From positions 1 to 10,451 of the forward strand of contig CAMXLV010000054.1 of NCBI GenBank assembly GCA_947244675.1: DNA of 10,451 nucleotides, written 5' to 3'. This DNA is from an uncultured Clostridium sp. (GTDB lineage Bacteria; Bacillota_A; Clostridia; TANB77; CAG-508). Both the position numbers and the translations under genes were made by a program. Under the pieces are notes generated by a model. The model made no database searches and was not told the DNA's origin. It was given only the letters and a program-made list of their open reading frames with translations. Below, piece by piece: positions 1 through 8,100 of the stretch (position 1 is the stretch's first letter; every line of letters starts with the position of its first letter).

Positions 1-2
1 CT

Positions 3-122
3 TATATGAGTGATGAAGAAATAAAAGAGAAAATAACAAAAATGCAAAGTGATTTCTTAGACATTTATAATTATAAAAACGGAGATGATGTAGATGGCAA
101 CAACGAAAATATGGGCAATTAA
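3..122 (+). CDS. C-terminal end of a small protein, probably relaxosome accessory (MobC-like), partial
   Basis: An open frame enters from the left edge and ends at TAA 120-122, giving about 39 residues with the pattern S-D-E-E-I-K-E-K near its start and G-D-D-V-D-G-N-N near its end. It overlaps the relaxase start at 94 by 29 bases in another frame, and the relaxase Shine-Dalgarno (GGAG, 81-84) lies inside it. Small accessory genes encoding MobC-type DNA-binding proteins commonly sit directly upstream of, and overlap, MOBP relaxase genes. The identity is therefore inferred from position, because too little sequence is visible to recognise a domain. An ATG at 6-8 is in frame, so a tiny complete ORF is possible, but a longer gene starting outside the window is more likely. 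Confidence 0.5.
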   Translation, partial: YMSDEEIKEKITKMQSDFLDIYNYKNGDDVDGNNENMGN

Positions 123-1464
123 AGATAGTATATCTCGAGTAATCAGCTATGCAAAAAATCCAGAGAAAACAACATTTTCAGATTTAAAGCAAGTATTAAA
201 ATATGCAGAAAATGGTGAGAAAACCATAGATAAAAATGAAAAAACTATGTATGTAACTGGTGTAAACTGTAAAGCAGAAACAGCTTATGAAGAAATGTGG
301 GCAGTACAAAATAGATTTGATAAATGCACAGGAAATATTGCTTATCACGCATATCAAAGTTTTAAAACAGGAGAAGTATCGCTAGAATTAGCACACAAAA
401 TTGGAGTAAAACTTGCAGAAAAAATGTGGAGTGAATATCAAGTAGTAGTTGCAACGCACTTCAATACTGGCACATATCATAATCATTTTGTAGTAAATTC
501 AGTTAATATGTTTACAGGAAAGAAATTTAATTGTAATAAAGGAGCATATTATCATTTCAGAGAGTTATCAGATAAACTATGTAGAGAATATGGACTAACA
601 GTTATTGAAAAGCCAACAGGAAAAACACCAAGAAGTATATATTTTGCGGAAAAACGAGGAGAACCAACAAAGTATAATGTAATAAGACAAGCTATTGATG
701 AAGCAATGGAAATGTGTATAAATTATGGACAATTTAAAAAGATAATGCATAAAAAAGGTTATATAATCAATGATGACTATAACAGAAAATATCCAACGAT
801 TCGTTCAATAAATGATAAAAAAGCAATAAGAATGTATCGTTTAGGAGAACAGTATTTGCCAAAGAATATTGCAAACAAAGTTGAACACAATCCATATTAT
901 TATCAAAATAGATATATGGAATTTATATACCCTAAAAAGAAAAAACAAAGATACAAAGTTTATAAATATAAAGGTAAATTCAAGGATATTAGTAAAATGA
1001 AAGGAATTGATGTGCTATTTCTACTGCTATTTCACTTATTAGGACTGCTACCCAAAAGAGAAAATTATCAGCCACTATCTCCAGAAATGAAACAAGAAGT
1101 AAGAAAAATGGAACGATATTCTAATGAAATTAGACTTATAGTAACAGCAAAACTAAAAACAACAGAAGATGTAAAAAGCTATATTTCACAAACTGAAAAA
1201 GATATTGAAGATGTTACTAGTTTAAGACAAAAATACAGAAATAAATTAAGAAATTGCACAGATGATAAATTAATACGAGAATACAAAGAAAAGCGAAATG
1301 AATGCACTACAATACTAAATAAGTATAGAAAAAATCTAAAAACAGCAAACTATATTTTAGAAGATACACCAAAGGTTAAAAAAGTAATAAAAATTGAAAT
1401 GCAAATGAAGAATGGACAAGAAGATATTACTAAAACAAAGAAAAAAGATAGAAACGCAAGATAA
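94..1464 (+). CDS. MOBP-type relaxase / mobilization nuclease (Relaxase PF03432 family)
   Basis: This relaxase would nick one strand at an origin of transfer, stay covalently bound through a tyrosine, and pilot the strand into a recipient. Visible motifs support this. Motif I is I-S-Y-A-K-N-P-E-K-T with the likely nucleophile Tyr19. Motif III is T-H-F-N-T-G-T-Y-H-N-H-F-V-V-N-S with the metal-binding histidines H122, H129 and H131. The hydrophobic stretch around residues 304-320, followed by P-K-R, resembles the L-L-G-L-L-P-K segment seen in clostridial relaxases of this type. The last ~120 residues are Lys/Glu-rich and probably coiled coil. The ATG at 94 is preceded by GGAG at 81-84 and overlaps the upstream gene. 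The length of 456 aa is usual and no frameshift is seen. The gene shows that the region is mobilizable or derived from a mobilizable element. No oriT was identified. Confidence 0.93.
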   Translation: MATTKIWAIKDSISRVISYAKNPEKTTFSDLKQVLKYAENGEKTIDKNEKTMYVTGVNCKAETAYEEMWAVQNRFDKCTGNIAYHAYQSFKTGEVSLELAHKIGVKLAEKMWSEYQVVVATHFNTGTYHNHFVVNSVNMFTGKKFNCNKGAYYHFRELSDKLCREYGLTVIEKPTGKTPRSIYFAEKRGEPTKYNVIRQAIDEAMEMCINYGQFKKIMHKKGYIINDDYNRKYPTIRSINDKKAIRMYRLGEQYLPKNIANKVEHNPYYYQNRYMEFIYPKKKKQRYKVYKYKGKFKDISKMKGIDVLFLLLFHLLGLLPKRENYQPLSPEMKQEVRKMERYSNEIRLIVTAKLKTTEDVKSYISQTEKDIEDVTSLRQKYRNKLRNCTDDKLIREYKEKRNECTTILNKYRKNLKTANYILEDTPKVKKVIKIEMQMKNGQEDITKTKKKDRNAR

Positions 1465-1473
1465 GAATATTAG

Positions 1474-1510
1474 AGGTTGTTATATATAAAAGTAACAGCC
1501 TTTAATTTAT
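1474..1510 (+). terminator. Intrinsic terminator after the relaxase
   Basis: The arms AGGTTGTTA (1474-1482) and TAACAGCCT (1493-1501) pair over 9 bp with one G-U pair, around a 10-base AT-rich loop. A T-rich tail (TTTAATTTATT) begins immediately. The structure starts 9 bases after the relaxase stop codon and separates the mobilization genes from the following cargo operon. Confidence 0.75.
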
Positions 1511-1552
1511 TATAGAAATATCAATAAAAAGCTATTAAAATATTGAAAATTG

Positions 1553-1561
1553 TGATATAAA
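1553..1561 (+). promoter_or_regulatory. Candidate extended -10 promoter of the cargo operon
   Basis: TG-A-TATAAA matches an extended -10 element (TGnTATAAT) with one mismatch. It lies about 40 bases upstream of the first gene of the operon and downstream of the relaxase terminator. No good -35 hexamer sits at the right distance. The region is so AT-rich that chance matches are common, so this is a weak call supported mainly by position. Confidence 0.35.
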
Positions 1562-1602
1562 TATATAAAAAGAGTAAAAGTTAAGGAGAGGTTTGATAAA
1601 TT

Positions 1603-2259
1603 ATGAAAATTACAAAATTTCCGCAATCATGTTTGTTAATTGAAACAAAAGGAAAGAAAATTTTAGTAGATCCAGGAAACTTGAAATACAAAGAAGAATA
1701 TTTTGATATTTGGAATAATGTGGATATTATTTTAATAACACATAAACATCCAGATCATTGTAATACTGAAATATTAGAAAAACTAAATAAAAATATAATA
1801 ATATATTCTACAAAAGAAGTTGCAGAAGCAAATAAAAGTTTAAAAATAAGTATTATTAAAGAAAATGATATTATAGAATTAGAGAATATAAAAATAGAAG
1901 TAGTACATGCAATACATGGGTACCAACCATTATTAAAAGGTGCAAAAGAGGTACACGAAAATGTAGGATATATTATAGATGATGAAAAAAACAGATTATA
2001 TACAACAAGTGATACTATTTGTTTTAAAAATGACTATAAAGCAGATATTCTATGCATTCCTGTAACAGGACATGGATTAACAATGTCAGCATTTGAAGCA
2101 TCCTTATATGCAAAAGAAGTAGGAGCAGTGCTAACAATTCCAATTCATATGGATAATCCAGCATTCCCACCAGATTTTGATTTTATAAAAGAAATGTTTG
2201 AAAAATATGAAGTTGAATATGAAATACTAGAAAATGATGAGAGTATTGAAATAGAATAA
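1603..2259 (+). CDS. MBL-fold metal-dependent hydrolase (UlaG/UPF0173-like)
   Basis: This is a compact 218-aa metallo-beta-lactamase-fold protein, predicted cytoplasmic with no signal peptide. The metal motif T-H-K-H-P-D-H gives H47, H49, D51 and H52. H102 and H105 in H-A-I-H-G, the S-D-T segment, G-H-G, and the final I-P-I-H-M-D near the C terminus follow the order expected for the UlaG/UPF0173 branch of MBL proteins. These act on phosphoesters, lactones or other small substrates. The substrate cannot be told from sequence. The ATG at 1603 has an AAGGAGAGG ribosome-binding site. It is the first gene of a colinear run, with the next gene 41 bases downstream. A housekeeping-type hydrolase carried next to a relaxase is probably cargo. 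Confidence 0.88.
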   Translation: MKITKFPQSCLLIETKGKKILVDPGNLKYKEEYFDIWNNVDIILITHKHPDHCNTEILEKLNKNIIIYSTKEVAEANKSLKISIIKENDIIELENIKIEVVHAIHGYQPLLKGAKEVHENVGYIIDDEKNRLYTTSDTICFKNDYKADILCIPVTGHGLTMSAFEASLYAKEVGAVLTIPIHMDNPAFPPDFDFIKEMFEKYEVEYEILENDESIEIE

Positions 2260-2300
2260 AAAAGTTATAGGTAATGCAATGAAATTGGAGGAAAATTAGT

Positions 2301-3095
2301 ATGGAAACATTAGATGAATATTTAGACTTCGCAAAAGATATGGCAAAATATGCTGGCGAAGTAATGATGAAATATTTTAAGCAGAATAATGGTGCAAGTT
2401 ATAAAGGAGATAAAACAATTGTAACACTAGCAGATACAGAAATAAATTCATACTTAATAAAACAAGTTAAAGAAAAATATCCTTCTCACTCAGTAGATGG
2501 AGAGGAAGAACAATTTGGTAAAAGTGATTATGTATGGGTATGTGATCCAGTTGATGGAACAGCAATGTATGCTAGACATATTCCAGTAGCAGTATTTTCA
2601 CTAGCATTAGTTATAAAAGGAGAATCAAAAGTTGGAGTAGTATATGACCCATTTACTGATAGTTTATATACTGCTATAAAAGGAAAGGGAGCATATAAAA
2701 ATGGAGAAAAAATAACTGTCAATAATTATGAATTAGATGATATGAAAACTGTATGTCATTATGATTTATGGGTTGGAGCAGATTATAATATATCTAATGT
2801 ACTACAAGAATTAGGAAATAAAACATATATTATTGGATTAGGAAGTATTATAAGAGCTTGTATGTGCGTTGCTTCTGGCGATTTTACTCTTGCTATTTTT
2901 CCAGGTACAAAACATAAAAATTGTGATATTGCAGCAGTTAAAGTCATTGTTGAAGAATCAGGTGGAACAGTTACAGATTTATTTGGAAATGAACAAAGAT
3001 ATGATGAAAGCATAAATGGAGCAGTTGTCAGTAATGGCAAAGTGCATAGTGAAGTAATTCAAACAGTAAAGAACTATTTAAAAGATAGAAAATAA
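2301..3095 (+). CDS. Inositol-monophosphatase-family phosphatase (FIG superfamily)
   Basis: This is a 264-aa Mg2+-dependent, Li+-sensitive-type sugar or nucleotide phosphatase. The signature is complete: G-E-E with E68/E69; W-V-C-D-P-V-D-G-T with D82 and D85; and the late metal aspartate D209 in C-D-I-A-A followed by E-E-S-G-G. The family includes inositol monophosphatase, CysQ (3'-phosphoadenosine 5'-phosphate phosphatase), fructose-1,6-bisphosphatase and a histidinol-phosphatase branch. The residue following D-G-T is Ala-Met rather than the common Lys/Thr-Asn, so the exact substrate is open. The start at 2301 has GGAGG at 2287-2291. It lies 41 bases after the MBL gene and 26 bases before the alpha/beta hydrolase, consistent with one transcript. 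Confidence 0.9.
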   Translation: METLDEYLDFAKDMAKYAGEVMMKYFKQNNGASYKGDKTIVTLADTEINSYLIKQVKEKYPSHSVDGEEEQFGKSDYVWVCDPVDGTAMYARHIPVAVFSLALVIKGESKVGVVYDPFTDSLYTAIKGKGAYKNGEKITVNNYELDDMKTVCHYDLWVGADYNISNVLQELGNKTYIIGLGSIIRACMCVASGDFTLAIFPGTKHKNCDIAAVKVIVEESGGTVTDLFGNEQRYDESINGAVVSNGKVHSEVIQTVKNYLKDRK

Positions 3096-3121
3096 CAAAA
3101 TATTAATTGGAGGAAAAGTAA

Positions 3122-3673
3122 ATGGAAAATTATTTTATAATACATGGAAGTTTTGGAAGCCCATTTGGAAATTGGTTTAGTTGGCTACAAGATTTTATAT
3201 CATCTGATGGAAAACAAGTATATGTACCACAATTTCCAACAGGAGTTGGTTATCAAAATTATGAAAATTGGAGTAAATTACTTAAATATTATTTTGATTT
3301 AGGATTGATTAATGAAAACACAACTATAATAGCGCATAGTATTGCACCAGTTTTTGTTTGCAAATTTTTAGTAGAGAATAAATTAAAAGTAAAAAAATTA
3401 ATATTGGTATGTGGATTTAACAATTATTTAGGAATAAACGAAGAATATGATACAGTTAATAAAACAATGTATTTTGATAATTTGGAAGATGTAAAGAAAT
3501 ATGCAAATGAAATAATATGTTTTTATTCAAACAATGATCCATATGTAAAATATGAAGTAGAAAAGGAATTTGCAGATACTATTGCAACAGAGCAAGTTTT
3601 AATACCAAATGCAGGACATATCAATAGTGAAAGCGGATATGATACATTTGAAGAGATAGTAAGCTATATTTAA
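3122..3673 (+). CDS. Small alpha/beta hydrolase, RBBP9/YdeN-type
   Basis: This is a 183-aa single-domain alpha/beta hydrolase. The N-terminal I-I-H-G-S-F-G segment resembles the oxyanion region. The nucleophile elbow reads A-H-S-I-A-P-V-F with Ser73. Asp139 in N-N-D-P-Y-V and His166 in N-A-G-H-I complete a Ser-Asp-His triad with normal spacing for the RBBP9/YdeN (DUF1749/serine hydrolase) family. The position after S-I is Ala (A75), where the usual elbow has Gly, a conservative but notable change. No signal peptide is present, so it is probably cytoplasmic. The start at 3122 follows a GGAGG site, 26 bases after the phosphatase gene. The substrate is unknown; a small ester or amide is the family expectation. 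Confidence 0.85.
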   Translation: MENYFIIHGSFGSPFGNWFSWLQDFISSDGKQVYVPQFPTGVGYQNYENWSKLLKYYFDLGLINENTTIIAHSIAPVFVCKFLVENKLKVKKLILVCGFNNYLGINEEYDTVNKTMYFDNLEDVKKYANEIICFYSNNDPYVKYEVEKEFADTIATEQVLIPNAGHINSESGYDTFEEIVSYI

Positions 3674-3686
3674 GGAGGATTGAGCA

Positions 3687-4073
3687 ATGAGAGAAAATAA
3701 ATTAACAATATTTATCAACAGACCTGTAAAAGAGGTATTTGAATATTCGTTAGAGTCAAATAATGTTCCAAAGTGGATTACTTCAATTAAGGAAGAAATT
3801 CCAGAAGAAAGACCAGTTAAATTAGGAACACAATTAAGAAATATTGGAATAAATAGTAAAGAATGGAATAAATACAAAATGATTGAATTTAATCCACCAA
3901 AGACATTTACATTAAAAAGGTTAAATGGTGATTATTTTGTAAAATATACTTGTTCTGAAAAAGATGAAGGAACTGAATTTGAATATTTTGAATGGGCAGA
4001 AAATGGGGATTTAGATGGGTTGATGGAAATGTCCGCACTAGAATTATTAAAAGAGCAAATTGAAAATATGTAA
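3687..4073 (+). CDS. SRPBCC/START-fold ligand-binding protein (polyketide cyclase-like)
   Basis: This is a 128-aa protein with the layout of the SRPBCC (Bet v1/START-like) fold. An N-terminal beta strand leads into I-N-R-P-V-K-E-V-F-E-Y, then a helix with N-V-P-K-W, G-T-Q-L-R-N, a P-P-K-T-F strand, a tyrosine-containing strand (Y-F-V-K-Y-T), F-E-Y-F-E-W and a C-terminal amphipathic helix. Members bind hydrophobic small molecules or act as cyclases or aromatases. No catalytic residue can be assigned. It is slightly short for the family but complete at both ends. It starts 13 bases after the alpha/beta hydrolase stop with an AAGGAGG site, so it is very probably co-translated with it. Confidence 0.75.
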   Translation: MRENKLTIFINRPVKEVFEYSLESNNVPKWITSIKEEIPEERPVKLGTQLRNIGINSKEWNKYKMIEFNPPKTFTLKRLNGDYFVKYTCSEKDEGTEFEYFEWAENGDLDGLMEMSALELLKEQIENM

Positions 4074-4093
4074 ATGATAAAGGAGCGTGAAAG

Positions 4094-5119
4094 ATGAGTG
4101 ATATAGTAAGACAAGACGAAGTATTTGGAAATTACTACAATAAAATAAATACATTAATTATGAAGACAAAGAAAAATGTTGTTAAAAATGTAAATTATGA
4201 AATGGTGGAGTTGTATTTTGAAATTGGTTCTACTATAAATGAACTAATTGAAAACTATAATTTAGAAGCATCTCAAAATGAAATAATTAAATCTTTTTCA
4301 GAAAAGTTAAGTATAGAATTTGGAGAAGGATTTAGTGTACCAAATTTAAAGAAAATGAAGAAGTTTTATTTAACTTATAGAACTGGTTCCACAGCGTGGA
4401 ACCAGTTGAGTTGGAGTCATAATCGTTTAATAATGAATATTGATGATGAAAATAAAAGAAATTTTTATTTAGAAGAAGCAATAAAATCAAATTGGAGTGT
4501 TAGACAATTAGAAAGACAAATAAATAGTTTCTACTATGAAAGGTTATTATCAACGAGTGAAAATAACAAAGCAGAAGTGAAAAAAGAAATAGATGTTTTG
4601 GAGAAAAAAGAAAAAGTGCAAGACTTTATTAAAGATCCTTATGTTCTAGAGTTTTTAGACATAAAGGATAGGAGATTCTTAGAAAAGGACTTAGAATCTA
4701 ATTTACTTGAACATATTTCAGAATTTTTATTAGAACTTGGGCGAGGTTTTTCCTTTGTAGCAAGACAAAGAAGAATTGATGTAGATGGAGATAATTTTTA
4801 TATAGATTTGGTATTTTATAACTATGTATTGAAATGTTTCGTTTTAATTGATTTAAAATTAGACAAGCTAACACATCAAGACATTGGACAAATGGATTTT
4901 TATGTTAGATATTATGATAATGAGATAAAAGCAATAGATGATAATCCAACAATAGGAATAATACTATGTTCAGATAAAAAAGATACAATAGTAAAATATT
5001 CTGTTCTCAATGATAATAAGAATTTATTTGCTTCAAAATATCAATTATATTTACCAACAGAAGAAGAATTAGCAAGGGAAATTGAAAAACAAAAAGAAGA
5101 ATTTGAAGATAAGAAATAA
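4094..5119 (+). CDS. DUF1016/YhcG-family protein with PD-(D/E)XK nuclease domain
   Basis: The 341-aa protein has the two-part structure of the DUF1016 (YhcG) family. The N-terminal helical half, residues ~1-150, carries the hallmark Q-L-S-W-S-H followed by E-E-A-I-K-S-N-W-S-V-R-Q-L-E-R-Q. The C-terminal half (~180-330) is a PD-(D/E)XK nuclease fold with E206, D238 in F-Y-I-D-L-V-F-Y, D253-L-K255, and then G-Q-M-D-F-Y. The catalytic triad looks intact. YhcG-like proteins are often found with restriction-modification and other defence genes, but their role is poorly known. The ATG at 4094 has AAAGGAG at the right distance, 20 bases after the SRPBCC gene. Codons 97-105 (T-G-S-T-A-W-N-Q-L) coincide with a perfect inverted repeat that recurs directly after the stop codon. 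An internal role in autoregulation is possible but unproven. Confidence 0.92.
   Translation: MSDIVRQDEVFGNYYNKINTLIMKTKKNVVKNVNYEMVELYFEIGSTINELIENYNLEASQNEIIKSFSEKLSIEFGEGFSVPNLKKMKKFYLTYRTGSTAWNQLSWSHNRLIMNIDDENKRNFYLEEAIKSNWSVRQLERQINSFYYERLLSTSENNKAEVKKEIDVLEKKEKVQDFIKDPYVLEFLDIKDRRFLEKDLESNLLEHISEFLLELGRGFSFVARQRRIDVDGDNFYIDLVFYNYVLKCFVLIDLKLDKLTHQDIGQMDFYVRYYDNEIKAIDDNPTIGIILCSDKKDTIVKYSVLNDNKNLFASKYQLYLPTEEELAREIEKQKEEFEDKK
4381..4407. repeat. Perfect inverted repeat inside the DUF1016 gene (copy 1 of 2)
   Basis: The arms AACTGGTTCCAC and GTGGAACCAGTT are fully complementary over 12 bp around an AGC centre. Its inner 21 bases match copy 2 at 5122-5142 with a single C/T difference. It is translated as part of the conserved-looking segment just before L-S-W-S-H. 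No other copy is present in the window. Confidence 0.9.
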
Positions 5120-5121
5120 AG

Positions 5122-5142
5122 TGGTTCCACAGTGTGGAACCA
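5122..5142. repeat. Perfect 21-bp palindrome after the DUF1016 stop codon (copy 2 of 2)
   Basis: TGGTTCCACA and TGTGGAACCA are perfect reverse complements around one central G. The palindrome starts three bases after the TAA (5117-5119) and lies in the 66-base gap before the 1196-aa gene. It could form a hairpin in RNA (8-bp stem, 5-base loop), but it has no proper T run after it (ATTTAAG), so it is not a convincing terminator. It could be a protein-binding site. In the frame of the upstream gene it would encode G-S-T-V-W-N-H, close to G-S-T-A-W-N-Q of copy 1. Confidence 0.88.
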
Positions 5143-5185
5143 TTTAAGCAATGACTTTAAAATATAGAAAGTGGTGAAAAGATAA

Positions 5186-8100
5186 ATGAAGAAAAAATAT
5201 TCTAAAGATTTTCCTAATATAGAAGAAGATTTAGAAAAAATAAATGATATAATGAAGGAATATTTGTTTTGTGATTTACTTAGTTCGGTATATTGCATAA
5301 ATATTTGCATAAATAATCGATCAGCATTACAGTCTCAATTAACATTAAATTTAGGATTGAAAACTTGTAATAGAGATGGTATTAAAACAATAAAAAACTA
5401 TAATGAATTTAATGAATTTTTTGGAAGAATAAAAGAGATATTAGATATTGACTATTTAGATGATCCAATAATAGAAGATTTTGGAACTGTACAATTTAAA
5501 TTTGAAAATAATGTTTATAATGTTATATTAGGAACTGGTTATAATTCAGTTTATGCTCAATTATATTTTCTAAAACCATTAGCTATCAAGACATCACTAA
5601 CTAATGAAGTTAATAAAGTATTAAAATATAATTCAGATACTATAGAATTTTTTAAAAGATATAATGTATCTGATGAAAAAACTGAAATGAGATTTGTTTT
5701 ACCCCCAAAAGCATTATTTAATAGAACTATTGAATACTTTAAACAATTAGATTTTGAGTTGTTAAATGAAATTGACAATATTGTTACTTCTTGTGAAAGA
5801 TATATAGAAAAAGAACATTTTATTGAATATGAGGGAAGTAAATACCCACTTTATAATACTTCTATTTTAATAGATTTATTTGATAAATTATATAAGAAGT
5901 TATCTAAAGAAGAGAAAATTGAACTTGCAAACTTGGGAATAATCGATGTTTTATCCCAAATTTCTAAAATGGATCAAGGAGAATTTCCTTTTTTATATTT
6001 TCCAGTTAATATATGTGATAAGTCGCTATTTAAAATTCCATATACTTTTTTATGGAGAACGATTGACTCTACTATCCTTATTGGAATCAATAAGGATAGA
6101 TTAGAAAATGATAATGATTTAAAAAGCGAAATTGCAAAGATACTAGAACTTGCAAAAAATGATAATTTAAAAATAATGGAATCAGTAAAGAGAAATGAAA
6201 AAGGATATCAAGGAATTACAGTTACAAAAAAATGCGAGGTGAAATTTATTATTCATGATAGTTTTGTAAACTTGAGTGAAACAAGATTTGTATTTGGAGA
6301 AAATAGACAGAATGATGTATTAAAATGTTCAGCATTAGATTTAGTATATATGCTTTTATTTATGAAAGATATAAATGAAATAGTTGAATATATAGATTAT
6401 AATGATCAAAAAGATTATAAACAGATGATAGGTTTTGGTGGAGATTCTAGTAGATTTTTAATGTGGAAATCATTTAACCATATGTTTGCAAAAGGAGCCA
6501 TTCAATTTGGAATGATTGATACAGGAATTAACACTTCAGATGAATATGTAATGGACTATTTTGAGAATACACTTAAAGAGTATCCATGGAATAATAATGA
6601 TGAATTTTTGTTATCAAGTCCATTTTCATGGAATATTGAAAGAGAAAATAACAATATTTATAGATATACAAATAAAATACATCCTACTTTCTTTGGTTAT
6701 ATAAAATATTTGAAAAATAATGGAGTATGTTTTTTTGCACATAATGTTATATTTTTTAATGCTAAAGATATAGAAGAATATAGACAAGTAATTAGTTTAA
6801 TTGATGATATCAATTTAAGAAAAATGAAAACCTGTAATAATTTTCTTGATGAAATTGTTTCTACTGGTAATAATTTTCTTGAAATAATGTTTATGCCAAA
6901 GAGTTATGCGAAAAAGGTTGGGCTTAAGTTTGATGATAATAGAAATTATGTTTATAGTGATTGCATTATTAATTCTAGTTGCATAAATATTAGATATACT
7001 GTTAACTACGAAAAATTATATAAAGACATTATGGAATGCGATAATCGTAGTATTGAAAATGAATATGTCAAAGAATTATTTTTACCATTGAGTAAATATT
7101 TTTCGGAAATATATTCAAAATTAATAGAACATTTAGATACTACTAATTTAGAGAAAAAAGAAGTAGATATTGTGCAAATTGAAATAGATTATATATATAA
7201 TCATTCAAATAAATATTTTAATGTGGATACGAAATCATTTTTACTAGCGAAGAAAGATATTGCTAAAATATGTTTAAACAACAATATTCAACCTGGCGAA
7301 TATTATGGAAAAGATGCTAATAAGATAGTCAGAAGTATGCAAAAAGATTTAATTTCATTTTTTGAAAATGAAGTTGCTAAGTATAATCAAATTGATTTAC
7401 ATTATAAATTATTAGAATTATATTCTAGTAGTACACATACAATAAATATTCATAGAAAAAGATATGATTCGATTACTAATGTTACAGAAGAAGTGTTAAA
7501 TGAAGTGCAAAACAAAATAATTGAAGAACGAGAAAACGAAAGAAGAAATGTAAGAACGATTTTATACTTAATTGAAACAAATCTTTTTTTAAAAAGAGAT
7601 TCAGAGAAAAAAATTGACAATGAAAAACTAAATAAATTATTAGCATTATCGCATTGGCTAATTATTTTAAATGATAGTGCTGATATATGTCATTTTACAG
7701 ATAATGAAGCACATGTAGAAATAGACTACGAATATGTAGTAGATAATATTATTGATAAAATAGAAGATGGAGATTATAGTAAAAGAGTTTATTCAAAAAA
7801 TGATTACACTATTGCTAATGATGCTGAAGACAATAAGTATTTAGAAAAAGTGTTAGAAACATTCAAAGATGAAACAGAAATAGATTTAAAAGATTTATTT
7901 GAAATTTGTGATTATTTTCAAATTCATTTTTTGGATTATACTAATACTCAGATTAGTCCAAATGTTTATAAGATAAATAAAAAACAAACAATAGAAGATT
8001 TTAAAAAATTGACAGACTCATTAGAAGGTAAGAAATATTCAATAGAAAAGATAGAAAAAATAATAGAATTTTTAACAATAGATGCTACTAATTTAAAGAC

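Noticed and set aside
1000..1056. Transmembrane segment in the relaxase (hydrophobic run around residues 304-320)
   Set aside because: A similar hydrophobic helix ending in P-K is usual in clostridial relaxases of this type and lies between charged segments, so it is more likely part of the folded protein.
2528..2722. Minus-strand open frames opposite the phosphatase gene and others (for example 2783-3040, 3599-3877, 5041-5310, 9003-9251, 10092-10289)
   Set aside because: They lie opposite genes with clear families, lack ribosome-binding sites and show no recognisable domain. They are shadows of the + strand codon pattern.
4094..5119. The DUF1016 gene as a type I restriction specificity or transposase gene
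   Set aside because: It has the complete YhcG-type two-domain layout, and no hsdM/hsdR partner or terminal inverted repeats of an insertion sequence flank it.
5122..5142. Palindrome after the DUF1016 gene as an ordinary terminator
   Set aside because: The base after the repeat arm starts ATTTAAG, not a T run. A copy inside the coding region argues for another role.
5293..5315. TTGCATAAATA repeated in tandem (again at 6979-6989) as a regulatory or CRISPR-like repeat
   Set aside because: The copies are short, AT-rich and in coding sequence (C-I-N), with irregular spacing. No spacer-repeat structure is present anywhere in the window.
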